Position numbers and translations under genes: made by a program. Below, in pieces: positions 45,108-57,479 of a stretch of DNA of 64,000 bases. How positions within the stretch are numbered: position 1 is the stretch's first letter; each line of letters opens with the position of its first letter. The notes beneath the pieces were generated by a model. The model searched no databases. It was not told where the DNA came from and saw only the letters and a program-made list of their open reading frames with translations. Source of the stretch: Forficula auricularia. Taxonomy: Eukaryota; Arthropoda; Insecta; Dermaptera; Forficulidae. The stretch lies in the NCBI GenBank assembly GCA_024734495.1, contig JALMQS010000428.1, positions 53,971-117,970 on the forward strand, read 5' to 3'.

Positions 45108-46025
45108 ACTGCAAAATTAAAATAAATTAAAGTGGCCGGGCATTGTCATGCATCAACATGAAACTCTCACCAACATAGTCAGTGTAAGCCATAACGTGAC
45201 TCTGAACCTCTTCAATGTAACGAGGTTGCAGTTAAGTTGCCCAATGTCAGCCCAGAAACAAAAACAATATCAGTCTTTCCGTCATGGGAAATGCCGCCCA
45301 GACCGTCCACGGCCCACCGCCAAATGCGACCCTTTCTTCGATTCAGACTACTTGTGCGAAACGTTCTCCGTCTCTTCAATAGACTCTTCTGCGTCCGTCA
45401 TTACCATGAAGATTAATTTTACATTCGTCCGAGAAGAGAACAGTCCTCTATTGCTCCAAGGATCAATTAAGGTGTTCCCTTGCGAAATGAAGTCGCGCTT
45501 GTCGGTGAGCTGGGGTCAATTTCGGACCACGTACAGGCCGATGTGGAGTCAGGTCTCCTTCTCGAAGTCTTCGTCTCACTGTCCATCTACTGACAGCCAC
45601 TGATCGGACCTCATGTAGCTGCTGTTGCACTTAAACGCCAGTGAGGTGACGATTGCGTAAGCATGTCAGGCAAATAAATTGATCGTCTCGCTCCGTGGTA
45701 GATCGAGTTCTTCCTGATCCGAACCTTCTGGCAAAGGCGACGGTCTTCAGATATCTTTTGTATACTCTTCTAACAGTTGATCGGCTCAAATTGAGCCTCC
45801 TTGCCACAACTCGATGACTCAGTCCACTTTGAAGAAGCGCAACCACTTGAGCGGCTTTTTCTAAAGTGGTATGCATTTTGATAATTTTTTTTAATGAGGA
45901 GTAGTATGTGATGTTAGCAGGTCAATCACTGATATGAAAATGATGGCACTTCGCAAAATTAAGCAATTGGTGTGTATATCAGATAACTATCATGGGTGTC
46001 ACATTACTTTAAATTTTAATTTCAG
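45108..46025 (-). pseudogene. Tc1-like transposase, internally deleted element
   Basis: Minus-strand order: N-terminal helix-turn-helix (KAAQVVALLQSGLSHRVVAR, NLSRSTVRRVYKRYL), second DNA-binding part (WTVRRRLREGDLTPHR), first catalytic Asp region (VLFSDECKINLHGND), then LMHDNARPL with the second Asp at ~45150. It ends there, so the third acidic residue and C-terminus are missing. Stops and frameshifts break the frame. The inverted ends are GCAAAATTAAAATAAATT (45113) and AATTTTAATTTCAGC (46009). It was a cut-and-paste transposase and is now dead. Confidence 0.85.
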
Positions 46026-46410
46026 CAAATCGATATTTATTTGGAAAATTATTTAGAAATAAGATCAACTTTGAAATAAGATATTTTATTTTAAAAGAAT
46101 TTACATTTTCATTTTTCGAAATAAAAGCGTTTTTTTTCGAGTTATTCCTTATGAATGTAAAAATTTAGAGGTGGGCCGATTTTTTTGCTCCCAAGTATAC
46201 TAGTATATCTGTCGTCTATTTATTAAAGTTGATATATTTTTAAAATAATAGATATATTTTGCTTATTACTTGAATCCTCAATGGTTTTTATTAATTCTGG
46301 AAAGCGATTTGCTTAATTAATTAATCAGGTACGGAACCCTCAGTTTTCGAGCCTGGCTCGCTTTTGTCTGGATTATTTTACTAGTACCGAACTATGAAAA
46401 TAAAAAAAAA

Positions 46411-47382
46411 ACGACTTCAAAAAAATTTAATGCAACAAATAAAATAATGAGAACTCAAAAATAAAATGAAATGTACTAAAAGGTATAAAATAATTATCTT
46501 ATTTAGTTACAACTAAACGATGAAATTGTTACATGAAATCACTTTTTGAAGTCGGTGCCAAACATATACATTTTATGAATCGCACTCGACGGATCTTAGT
46601 ACGTTTGGCGTTTGGCGTGTAATGAAGACAACATCGCGTAAGCTCGCTTATATAGTTTGTTTGGCACCGACTTCAAAAAGTGATTTCATGTAATAATTTC
46701 ATAGTTTAGTTGTAACTAAATAAGATAATTATTTTATACCTTTTAGTGCATTTTATTTTATTTTGAGTTCTTATTATTTTATTTGTTGCATTTAATTTTT
46801 TTGAAGTCGGTTTTTTCTATTATTTTTATTTTTCTCTTTTTAGTAATGTTAAGAATAGCGACTTATGATAATACCTTGAATGCATCTCACAAGAGAAAGA
46901 TTCGTGCGAAGGAATCAGAAATTGATAATAAAATTCAATTCATAAATAGAGAAATTATCTCGAAACTTTAGCGGGTTTTAAATGAACGTTTTATGATTAT
47001 TATTTTTTATAAAAGATTTTATATTTATTATAATTTCGATTATTTGCATATGAGAATTGGAGATTTCCGTTATTTTGTCATTGATCATATCATCAGAACT
47101 TGCCCAAATTAATATGGGACTATCCCTAAGGTACCCTCTTTCCAAGAAAAAAAATCATTGAAATCGGTCCATAAACAAAGAAGTTATGCGTGAACATACA
47201 TAACAAAAAAAAGGTCCAATACCAGTGGAATTTAAACGGGACCAATCGGGTACTAGACTGAACCCAATGAAAAAAAAATCATCAAAATCCGTTCACAATT
47301 GGCGAAGAAATTGAATAACATAGATACAAAAAAAATCAGTCTAATTGATAACCTCCTCCTTTTTTAAAAGTTGGTTAAAAAC
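46411..47382 (-). mobile_element. AACCGACTTC composite foldback element, inverted copy
   Basis: Foldback 46411-46810 is followed by the reverse of the left module, ending at CTCCTCCTTTTTTAAAAGTT. This is the mirror of 50522-51523. Confidence 0.85.
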
Positions 47383-48060
47383 CTTTAATAGTCTCCCAAC
47401 ACATAGATTCAGTAATTTTTAAATTTTCAATCGGGTAAATCTAATCAACTTGATTGTTATTCTATAATTTACGAGCAGGTCGTTATCAAAATCATTCTCT
47501 CTCTCTCTCTGTTTAATTCCAGCGTCGATGGGAAAAGTTTCCAGGCCAACCCCCTTCAAGTTTGTTCCTAAGGGACTTTCAAAACATACATTCAGCGCTT
47601 GGTTGACTTTTTTTATTTGGTTTATTTGCACTCAATCACCACGGAAAAGAATGGTTCGTAAAGAACAGCCCGAGTGTGGGTGTGTGTGAAGAAGGATCTG
47701 GAAACGATTTGACAAGCCGCTCTCCATCAAAGGCACATCCACTGGGGACTATCTATCATCCAGGAGAGATTCGACAGATAAACAGTCGATACCGCCGAGT
47801 TGGCTCTATTCTCCAGTATTATCAAGCAATTAGCTTAGCAACTCCCAAAACACTCACAGCCATACACCCTTTTCTCTTTATTAATTAGTACCTACCTAAA
47901 GGACTGAGCGTTACTGGGTAATCTGCAGTAGCGTAGTGAGGGGGAGCTTGCCCTGGGCAGCATTCTGATAGGGGGGGGGGGGGTGGCAGATTTTAGAAAA
48001 AATTATAAAAAGTTTTATTTTCAACTTCGTGATTATGAGAGCGTCTTTAAGATAAAAAAT
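47383..48060. other. Mixed spacer with unidentified coding-like frames
   Basis: A minus frame (47419-47631) includes NVCFESPLGTNLKGVGLETF, and a plus frame starts at 47676; neither is recognised. GCAGTAGCGTAGTGAGGGGG at 47928 resembles a hAT end but no partner was found. Confidence 0.3.
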
Positions 48061-48061
48061 C

Positions 48062-48510
48062 ATTTTTTTACTTTATCCAATGCGAAGCATGGGTAAATCA
48101 TTGTAATCGGTCTCGCGGCAAACGCGACTTCAAAGAAAAATCAAGTAAAGACTACGGAACCCATGGCCTCAATCAAAGTCACAAATTGTAGTATTCAACT
48201 AGGTTGAATTTTAGTACGTGACGGTTTTGCCAAAAATTACATGGGGTCTCGTCGAGAGGCCAAAAAGTGCGATTTTTTCATTTAGTGCGTGCGGATGTAT
48301 GTATGGATGGATGTATGGATGTATGTTATCGTTTTTTCCGTCCACGATTTTTCCCCACCGTACAACCAATTGAAATGAAATTGAAAACCTACCATTACTT
48401 TAACAAAATGAAGCGCTGATTAGTTTTTGGTACATATCGGCCCACAAACATTTTAATTCAGTTTTAGTTTTTTCTAAATATCTTAAAAATGACTTAACCA
48501 ATTTTGAAGA
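48062..48510 (+). repeat. ~430-bp dispersed repeat, copy 2
   Basis: Same sequence blocks as 19295-19740, in the same orientation. Confidence 0.8.
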
Positions 48511-48784
48511 AATTTAATATCCTAATTAAATACCTTAGGGACCACAAATAAGGTTGAAATAAAGTTTTTAGTAAAATTATTTTTTTAACTACTTTACTCT
48601 AGAGTAAGATTGTACTTTTTTAAATTCTTTATTTTAATTCTTTAAAATTTATTCATTTGATCGTTTTAATATAGCCCATTTAAACTTGATTAAGTAAGAA
48701 ACGATTGGATTCTCTCTGTGAAATGTTAAATATTTGGGAGAAAATTTTATAAGTAACCATAACAACTGCGTTGTTTTCTTATCC

Positions 48785-49560
48785 GTTTCCTTTGCTGAAG
48801 ACATAGAGGATTCGTCTTAAAATCAAACATATCGATTGATTCTCATCTATTACTTGAGGAATAACCATTCTACATTGGATTTTTGACGTTTGGGTTATTA
48901 CTGGTAACCATTGCTGAAGACATGCAGGAATCGAGTTAAAATCAAAAAGTGATCGATTATCATCTAATACACGAGGAATAACCATTCTACATTGGATTTT
49001 CAACGTTTCGGTTATTATTGGTAACCACTGCTGAAGACATCGAGGAATCGACTTAAAATCAAATATAGTGATAGATTCTCATCTAATGGTCGAGGAATAA
49101 CAATTCTACATTGGATTTTTGACGTTTCGATTATTACTGGTAACCATTGCTGAAGACATGCAGGAATCGAGTTAAAATCAAAAAGTGATCGATTATCATC
49201 TAATACACGAGGAATAACCATTCTACATTGGATTTTCAACGTTTCGGTTATTATTGGTAACCACTGCTGAAGACATCGAGGAATCGACTTAAAATCAAAT
49301 ATAGTGATAGATTCTCATCTAATGGTCGAGGAATAACAATTCTACATTGGATTTTTGACGTTTCGATTATTATTGGTAACCATTGCTGAAGACATGGAGG
49401 ATCGGCTTAAAATCAAAAATAACGATCGATTCTTATCTAATACTAGAGGAATAACCTTATTGCAATCCATTTTTGATGTTTTGACTATTAATGGCAACCT
49501 CTACTGAAAACGTGGAAGAATCGACTTAAAATCAAAAAGACTAAATTATTTTTGGTAAAC
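48785..49560 (-). repeat. 118-bp tandem array in 236-bp dimers
   Basis: Blocks CATTGCTGAAGACATGCAGG and ATTCTACATTGGATTTT recur every ~118. Alternating variants (CAACGTTTCGG versus GACGTTTCGAT) give a 236-bp dimer. Frames with KIQCRMVIPRVLDDN follow from the repeat. Confidence 0.85.
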
Positions 49561-50100
49561 AACTCAAGCTTGAGTTGTTTGCCATAAAAGAATTTAGTTT
49601 TAAAAGAAACAATTTGTAAAATTCTCTAGTTCAATCTGATATGGTTAATTAATTTAAATGTAAGAACACCAGCTTAACATAAATATAATTAATTAATGTA
49701 AAAGTAGTAATTTTTTTAAACTTATGCATAATTTGGTAATTTTGAGATTAAAATGATATATATAAATATTTGTATATCTAGTTTTCACATGGAAAAATAT
49801 TAAACAACATTTATGCTATGACTAATGCCTCGTCGTCAACGTATACATTAACTAGATAAAGCGTGCATTTTATTATTCAATTCATACTTTGTCTAAAAAT
49901 GGACATAGATGTATACGTTCACTAGTTAATGTATACATTGACTGGAGTTTATATTTTAATTTTAACATTATATACTAAAATAAATCGGTTTTTATATGAT
50001 TTGTCGTCATCAGTTCTAAACCTTTAACAATGATTTATAATACAGATATTGTATATATGTTATGTAAAATCCATATCATATATAAAATAATTGGTTAGGA
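49560..50100. other. Unique AT-rich stretch
   Basis: No gene or repeat recognised. Confidence 0.4.
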
Positions 50101-50103
50101 CGA

Positions 50104-50470
50104 TCATAAATCTAGTATAATATTTTTTTTTAGTCCTAGATCATGGCAGGACGGGCGAAAACGTGAGCTGTGCAGATATGGGGGTAGGTTTGAAATCGAT
50201 CCTCGTTGTCGACCATCTACTAGTACTTGGTGTTGTTGCCCCCCCCCCCAACTCTTTTTGGATAGATGTGATTTATAGAGTGTCTGCCGCGCTCTCACCC
50301 TCTTTTTCCCTCTTTTCGTTATATTCAATTGCTGTAAATCCGATGAAAAATGAAGAACAAGCATATTTCTCTCATCCCTTGATATTGGAATCTCATTATT
50401 AAAAATATTTCCTTTCTTACATACTTCCTCAAGTTCATTCACTTCATCTATGCACAAATAGAAGGAAAAT
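50104..50470 (-). other. Open minus-strand frame, unidentified
   Basis: About 117 codons are open, including VNELEEVCKKGNIFNNEIPI. A possible acceptor (TTTGTGCATAG) precedes it and a possible donor (GAA|GTATGT) lies inside. The right half is low-complexity (GGGGQQHQ from a C run), so the full frame is unlikely to be a protein. Confidence 0.25.
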
Positions 50471-50521
50471 ATCTACTTTTGCTTAAATTATTAAATTTTA
50501 AATAAATAATTACAAATCTTT

Positions 50522-51523
50522 TTAACCGACTTCAAAAAAGGAGGAGATTCTCAATTCGACTGAATTTTTTTGTGTCTATGTTACCTGATATCTTCGCCAA
50601 TTGTGAACCGATTTTGATGATTTTTTTTGCATTGGATTCAGTATAGTTTCCGATTGGTGCCATATAAATTTCATTGGTATTGGACCTTTTCAGTTATGTA
50701 TGTTTGCGCATAAATTCCTTGTTTATTAACCGATTTTAATGATTCTTAATGAGTTTGAATCAGTATAGCTCCAACGTAGTCAAGATACCTAACTATTTAT
50801 TTATTTATTTATTTTATGTATGTTCACCGAGAGCTTTTTGCCACGTGGACCGATTTCGATGATTCTTTTTTTATTGGAAAGGGGGTACCCTAAGGGTGGT
50901 CCCATATTAATTTGGTCAAGTTCTAATGATATAATCAATGATGAAATAACGTAAATCTCCAATTCTTATGACCAAATAATCGAAATTATAATAAATAAAA
51001 TATTTTATAAAAAATAACAATCTTAAAACGTTCAGTAAAACATGCAAAGTTTTCGATAGAATTTCTTAATTATGAATTGAATTTTATTATCATTTTCTGA
51101 ATCATTCGCCAGATGCTCTCTCTTACGAAATGCATACAAAATATTATCTTAAGTCAATATTAATATCACTAAAAAAATAATTTTTCGAAAAAAAAACCGA
51201 CTTCAAAAAAATTAAATTCAGCAAATAAAAGAATAAGAACTCAAAAATAAAATAAAATTTACTAAAAGGTATAAAATAATTATAGTTACAACTAAACGAT
51301 GAATTTATTACATGAAATCACTTTTTGAAGTCGGTGCCAAACATATACATTTTATGAATCGCACTCGACGGAACTTAGTACGCTTGGCGGATAAAGAAGA
51401 CAACATCGCGTAAGCTTGCTTTTATAATTTGTTTAGCACCGACTTCAAAAAGTGATTTCATGTTAATATTTCGTCGTTTAGTTGTAACTAAATTAGATAA
51501 TTATTTTATACCTTTTAGTGCAT
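50522..51523 (+). mobile_element. AACCGACTTC composite foldback element, long copy
   Basis: Left module 50522-51196 contains TGAACCGATTTTGATGAT twice-related blocks and AACGTTCA, then foldback 51197-51523. This is the longest plus-orientation copy, about 1.0 kb. Confidence 0.85.
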
Positions 51524-51665
51524 GGGCCAAAAATTCACTGGTCCGTGAGTACGTATATGTACCCCCCGTCTCGCAACCGTCTCACCTTAGGCACAAGCGC
51601 GACATAAATTACATAAATCTAAAATTCGTAGTGTTGACAAAACTAGGTTCTATCAGTGCTTATTG

Positions 51666-52130
51666 TAATATGTGTATCTCAACCAAAACATTTTGTGAAA
51701 AAACAGGCCAAGCTCGAAAAAGTAGTGAAATCTACTGTGCAGCCAAGTTATATTCGCTAAGAATAATTAAGTCGAGAAAATAGTAGTTTCAATTAAAATG
51801 CATACTTTCCATTTTGAATGACAATCATAATTTATGGACTCTAAATTTTTAATTTAGATTATTTTCATGAAACTTGCTTGTTCACAAATTTAGTTTATTA
51901 ACACTTATAATTCGTAACAGACAAGTTTCATGAAAATAATCTAAATTAAAAATTTAGAATTCATAAATTTAGATTGTCATTCAAAATGTAAATAATGTAT
52001 TTTAATTGAAAGTTCTATTTTCTCAACTTAATTATTATTGGCGAATATAACTTGGCTGCACAGTAGATTTCACTACTTTTTCGAACTTGGCCTGTTTTTT
52101 CACAGAATGGTTTGGTTGGGATTTCTCTGC
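51666..52130. repeat. Palindromic foldback, ~215-bp arms
   Basis: CATTTTGTGAAAAAACAGGC through GTTTCATGAAAATAATC-like arms mirror each other about 51890-51910 (arms include AAAGTAGTGAAATCTACTGT). It shares terminal blocks with 42140-42640, so they form one family. Confidence 0.8.
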
Positions 52131-52299
52131 TTTATGTAAGCTACGTGAAAAGCAAGAATATGTATACACAATTTGGTTGGTTTTGTCCAAGGGGCTAGAA
52201 TTTTTATTTTTGACCCCCCCCCCCCATTTTGAAGGAGTTGAAAGATAGAAAGTTTGGATTTTTGGAATGTTTCCTTTGTTTGTGCCCCAAACTCTACTA

Positions 52300-52750
52300 G
52301 CAGGCGAACGTTCATGATGCTGGAATGATTGGAAGTACCCTATAGGTTTTGATGACCTGTCAGTGAGTCATCGAGTGAGTGAGTGCCAAAATTAGCTATC
52401 TTCTCAGGTCCATATCTCAGAATCTTTTAAGCTATTTTATTGAAATTTGGTACTTTCTCAAGATGGGTTACATAATTATATGTTCATAATTTCAGCTCTG
52501 TATCACAAATGGGTTCCAAGATGCAGGAGGGTCGAAATTGGCTCGAAATGGTCATGTAAATAGCGTACAGCGTGTATGGCCAAACCAATACTCGAACTTG
52601 GCCTGCGCACGCTTTGTACTTTGATAATTCGCAATAACTGAGGATAACTGAGGATAAATAAAATTTAGGCTGAAACTTTTTACTGTACCCGGTGCATCCC
52701 ATTTTGCCTGATATAATTCCTTCAAACCACTTTAATAAAAATAACCATAA
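52300..52750. other. Repeat-like DNA related to 44800-45040
   Basis: GAGTGAGTGCCAAAATTAGC, AAGCTATTTTATTGAAATTT and a TTCGAAATGG-type end resemble the tail after the 44-kb tandem repeat. No gene seen. Confidence 0.4.
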
Positions 52751-53410
52751 CATCTCGGATTTAGTAGTTGACCATCTCTCTTGATTTTCTATGTAAATTT
52801 CAAGTTTGTATCTTAATCCTTTTACTAGCTACTCTGCTCTGACGGTGTAGCGAAACTAATAGAGTTCATTTTTACGTTTGTACGAAAAGCTAAAATTAAA
52901 TTACTCAGCTTTAAAATCTAATAAAATAAGGCCCAGACTAATATATTTTAAAATAGACTTGATTCTTTTTGATTTCAACTGTTTCAATTGATTGAATGAA
53001 GGAAGGAGTCGTGTCGAATTCTCTTCTTCTCTTGGATATTTCCCTCTCTCTTTTATTCAACTGAAAGAGAGAAAGAAAACTTGTTTAGTCAGGCTAACTT
53101 CCGGGTCAATCTGTCTATGTCTGTCTTTCGGTCTGTACGCTAGCGATTAATAGAAATTTTACGAGAAAAAAAGATAGAATAGACAAAGGGCAAACAACAA
53201 CGTACCCTAATCAATCTAAAAAGAAAAAATTTATACCTTTCAGGGTTCCGTACAAAAGCAATAAGGGGCGCTATTAGTGTCGCCACAACGTCTATCTGTC
53301 TGTGCTTGTTTTTAGGCGATTTTTGTACCATTTCCAGTTCAATTTCAATCAAATACTTGAATTAAATCAATAAATTTAAAGTTTTTGTGCCGAGGGTAGC
53401 AGAATTTTTA
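52750..53410. other. Spacer with CAGGGTTCCGTAC-type repeat
   Basis: CAGGGTTCCGTACAAAAGCA (53243) and TCTGTCTG-like runs resemble short repeats common in insect genomes. No gene seen. Confidence 0.4.
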
Positions 53411-53411
53411 T

Positions 53412-53616
53412 ATATTGAAGGAGACAATAAAAGAGACTATAGTTTCGAGGGCTTTGCCCTCTTCATCAGTCTATTACAATTGATTCACAGGAATTAATCA
53501 TGTGAATCAATTGTAATAGACTGATGAAAAGGGATAAAGCCCTCGAAACTAGTCTCGTTATAAATAAAATTTATAATTCCAGCAGAAGACACACTCTTTT
53601 ATTGTCTCCTTCAATT
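53412..53616. repeat. Inverted-repeat element with hammerhead-like arms
   Basis: The ends TATTGAAGGAGACAATAAAA and TTTTATTGTCTCCTTCAATT are reverse complements, and the arms meet near 53492 (GAATCAATTGTAATAGACTG). Each arm carries a CTGATGA...GAAAC core. Confidence 0.8.
53424..53480 (-). ncRNA. Hammerhead-ribozyme-like fold
   Basis: Minus strand: CUGAUGA (53463-53469), one A, a 6-bp stem II GAGGGC/GCCCUC with AAA loop, GAAAC (53442-53446), UAUA, then GUC ending at 53435. Stem III would be the 2-bp A-U, C-G pair closed by UAUA. Stem I pairs the 3 bases before CUGAUGA with those after GUC, then continues after a mismatch. The single A between CUGAUGA and stem II is non-canonical and may weaken activity. 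The other arm (53508-53545) has a poorer version. Confidence 0.4.
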
Positions 53617-54296
53617 AAATCAATGAAAAATTATACAAATTCCCCCTCATCCCGTCCTTATCAACGACAAATAAGAACGATTAAATAATAATTATAATAT
53701 CTATTAATTCGCCATTTTACCATGAATAGGAATTAAAAAAAGAAGCTGAAACATATTGAACTAGGTTTAAAGAAGAATTTGTTAATCATCCTCAATTTTA
53801 ATATATATAATAATAAATATGTAACCCTTCATTTTTTGAAATTTTATTTAAATTCGATTTTTTTGCAAATTTCATCAAATATGGCATCATTTTCGCCATC
53901 TTTCAAATTTAACATTAATTTTTGTAAAAATATATTTTAGGACCTTCGCCCCAAACGAATATTTACTGCTTTGTGTGAGTGAGGCTAGGAGTCAGAAATT
54001 TAGGTGTATTACCTACGCACTGTCGGCTGGTCGCCGGCGACTGTGACTTTCTATATTTTAAATGAGTGTTTACGCACTTGGTTGCAGGTCGCGTCAAAAC
54101 TCATTTAAATTATAGAAAGTCATAGTCGCCGGCGACTCAGTCGGCAGTGCGTAATTGGTCCTAATTCTTGTGACAAACTCCAAAGTCGCTGAGATATTAA
54201 TCAACCATCTTGCACTATGAATCAGCCTGTCCTTTAAGAAAATGTTAAATTTCTCCTAATTCTATTGCTATAAGCAAACTATAACTTGTCTTTAGA
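53617..54296. other. Spacer with a palindrome at ~54010-54160
   Basis: CGCACTGTCGGCTGGTCGCC with GACTGTGACTTTCTATA is mirrored by TATAGAAAGTCATAGTCGCC and GGCGACTCAGTCGGCAGTGC around a ~50-base centre, a ~65-bp-arm inverted repeat. No gene seen. Confidence 0.6.
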
Positions 54297-54304
54297 GTCT
54301 AGAG

Positions 54305-54907
54305 CAGTGGTTCCCAACCTTTTGTGGCCCATCGCCCCTTTCTGGAGGTTGACTAACACCTATCGCCCCCTTTTCATTTTCATTTTATGCCTAATTTTAA
54401 TTTGAAATAAAGTGTAAATAATAAAGCAGTTGTATTATTTTAAACAATTTTATTAGCGTATATAGCAAAAAAACCAAAGCAGTTTTATCCGGTCACTCTT
54501 AAATAAAAAAGAAAAAAAATTGAAATGTTCATTTCTTACTGATTTTTTTGAAGAACAAAGAATTTAAATAATTATTGTAACTAAGATCATTAACGTACAT
54601 TTAAAAAACAGGAGTACATCTTTTCATTTTTAAATTGGAATCTGGAAAAATTAAGAAAGTTGACAGTTAAAATTTGAAAAAATAAATGAAAGTTTGAAAA
54701 AAAAATTTAACAACTCGCAAAAGAAGTGATTCCATTTCTTTGCACGTGAGGGTATTTTAATTCCCCCCCCCCCCCCTTGAATACTCATCGCCCCCAATCG
54801 CCCCTACTCAATTATCGCCCCCCAATCGCCCCTTACTCAATTATCGTCCCCCTGATAACCCAAATCGCCTCCTTGGGGGGCGATCGCCCCCAGGTTGGGA
54901 ACCACTG
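54305..54907. mobile_element. hAT MITE, 603 bp, with 8-bp target duplication
   Basis: The ends CAGTGGTTCCCAACCTTTTG and CCAGGTTGGGAACCACTG are flanked by GTCTAGAG at 54297-54304 and 54908-54915. A GCCCCC-rich subterminal region repeats ATCGCCCC at 54787-54880. No coding. Confidence 0.92.
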
Positions 54908-54915
54908 GTCTAGAG

Positions 54916-56340
54916 CATTCTTAGTTATTCCGATCTTATATATTGAGAATTCTTAGAAACGAATTGGTCCAAAGATTCTCGAATCATCTTTATCTTTATT
55001 GTATTATTTCTATTTTCCTCAGCGAGAACAATTTTTATTGGACTAAAACTCGTCTGAACTTGTCGTTGACACGCTTGAACTGGAAGATATATCTAACAGA
55101 CAGAGACTTCAAACCTTCTATCCACATCCTTTTCGGAAAAATCATTCATTTTAATTGCCGCTTGAAACAATTCAACAATTTTATTTCATTTCGAGAACCA
55201 ATATACTTTTCAAAACAAAAATGTTTTTTATAGAAATATTTGAATTAACTAATAATAATTTGAAAATTTAAAGTTCTTCCTGAAATTTTGAAGTCGACCT
55301 TATATATTTATGAAAATACTCTAAATGTTTGAAATTTTTGGGCACAGTATCCATGGACCGCACGCCACTGATATATATATATATATATATATGTTATATT
55401 AGGAACGAGACCCTCAATATGTAAGCCCGAGTCGCACTTATCCGGGTTATTCTTTATTATTATTATTATTTAATGATATTCTCTTCAATTTCAAAAGATA
55501 CTGTTTAAAAAGTATCATAAAACGGGACCCTATTAGTGTCAGTCAAAGTCTATCTGTCTGTCTGTCAAAGCATTAAAGCTAAGATTAAAATTTGAAATTT
55601 TCAAATTATATACATATAATATGTATTCATTTTCCCCGAAATGTAAAATCGTATTAGGATTTTAATCGAATAATTATTTCGAGAAGAGTCGAATTTTTAG
55701 CAGGGTCCAAATTTTTTCTTTTTTATCATGGGGGTGAGGTATTTCTATAAAAATAATAGAATTATGACAATGTGTGAGGGTCCCAAAATTTTTAGGTGAT
55801 TTTTGTACCCGTCGGCGTGAAATGGCTTAATTTAAAATTATGAAAAATTTTTACGAATTCCCTCATTTTATTGTTACCATATTAGCGAGAAATCTGAATA
55901 AATTTGATATACCAAGTATTTTGATAGATATAGTTATATAATTCTGAAGCCTGCCGGCCTCTGGCAGATCTAAGTATTGAATTCGTGGATCGATGGATCA
56001 TACAGATAGTAATATATAGATAATATGTAGGAAATACTGGATTTGTGAGTTCAGCTCGTTCTTAGCCGGCTTGTTGTATCCGACGGCTTTCGCAGAAGTG
56101 ACTAAGATTACATCGAGATATTGTCTCATTGTCTCTTTATCAATGACAAATAAGAACTAATTTATTACGTATTTCGAAGTATTTTAGAAAAGATAAGATA
56201 CGGAACCCATGGTGAGAGAATCTGATTCGCATTTGGTCGGCGTAGATGAAGATGGGTAATTGGCAAAAATCACGATAGGGGTGACATCTCTTTGAGTTAT
56301 ATTGAATTAATAATTACATGTAATGGAATAGCAAAAAAAT
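54916..56340. other. AT-rich stretch without a recognised gene
   Basis: Contains an (AT)n tract (55372-55392), GGGACCCTATTAGTGTCAGT with TCTGTCTG runs, and CCTGCCGGCCTCTGGCAG near 55950. No exon recognised. Confidence 0.4.
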
Positions 56341-56344
56341 AAAA

Positions 56345-57327
56345 TCGACTTCAAAAAAATTAAATCTAACAAATAAAATAATAAGAACTCAAAAATCAAA
56401 TAAAATGCATTTAAAAGGTATTAAATAATTATCTAATTTATTTAGTTACAACTAAACGACGAAATATTAACATGAAATCACTTTTTGAAGTAGGTGCTAA
56501 ACATATACATTTTATGAATCAAACTCGATGGATCTTACTTAGTACGTTTGGCAGGTAAACTGGCTTATATAGTTTAGCACCGACTTCAAAAATTGATTTC
56601 ATGTTAATATTTCATCGGTTAGTTGTAGCTAAATTAGATAATTATTTTATATCTTTTAGTGCATTTTATTTGATTATTTTTATTTTTCTCTTTTTAGTGA
56701 TGTTATTAATAGTGACTTAATATAATACCTTGCATGCATCTCGTAAGAGAAAGCGTCGGGCGAATGAATCAGAAAATGATAATAAATATAGAAATTCTCC
56801 CGAAACGTTTGCGGGTTTTAAATGAATGTTTTAAGATTTTTTTATAAAAGATTTTATTTATTATAATTTCGATTATTTGCTCATAAGAATTGGAGATTTA
56901 CGTTATTTCATCATTGATCATATCAACAGAACTTGACCAAATTAATATGGGACCACCTCTAAGGTATCCCCTTTCCAATAAAAAAAGAATCAACGAAATC
57001 GGTCAACGTGGTTATCGCTGAACATACATAAAATAAATAAATAAATAATTAGTTAGGTATCTTGACTATCTAGGAGCTATACTGATCCAAACGCAGAAAG
57101 AATCATTCAAATCTATTCATAAACAAAGAAGTTATGCACGAACATACATAACATAAAAAGGTCCAAAACCAATGAAAAAAACGGAACCAATCGGAAACTA
57201 GACTGAACACAATGCGAAAAAAAACAAAATCGGATCACAATTGGCGAAGATATCAGGTAACATAGAAACAAAAAAAAAATGCGGTCGAATCGAGAACTTC
57301 CTCTTTTTTTGAAGTGGGTTAAAAATC
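56345..57327 (-). mobile_element. AACCGACTTC composite foldback element, inverted copy 2
   Basis: Foldback 56345-56677 is followed by the reversed module ending TTCCTCTTTTTTTGAAGTGG. Same structure as 46411-47382. Confidence 0.85.
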
Positions 57328-57479
57328 ACCATTCCTGACATCTGATTGCAGAAAGTTATCGGGGAAACGATTTCTATTCTCCCATAAGAATAAAACATTT
57401 AGTGATTTTCGCCAATATCGTCAAAACATTCTTAGGTTTGATTAGTTGATGATAATGAAATTTTGTAAGTGTAGTAAGG

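Noticed and set aside
48779..49239. Repeated frame KIQCRMVIPRVLDDN, like a repeat protein
   Set aside because: Period 118 is not a multiple of three; frames exist only in stretches, and the same DNA occurs as single dispersed units and palindromes.
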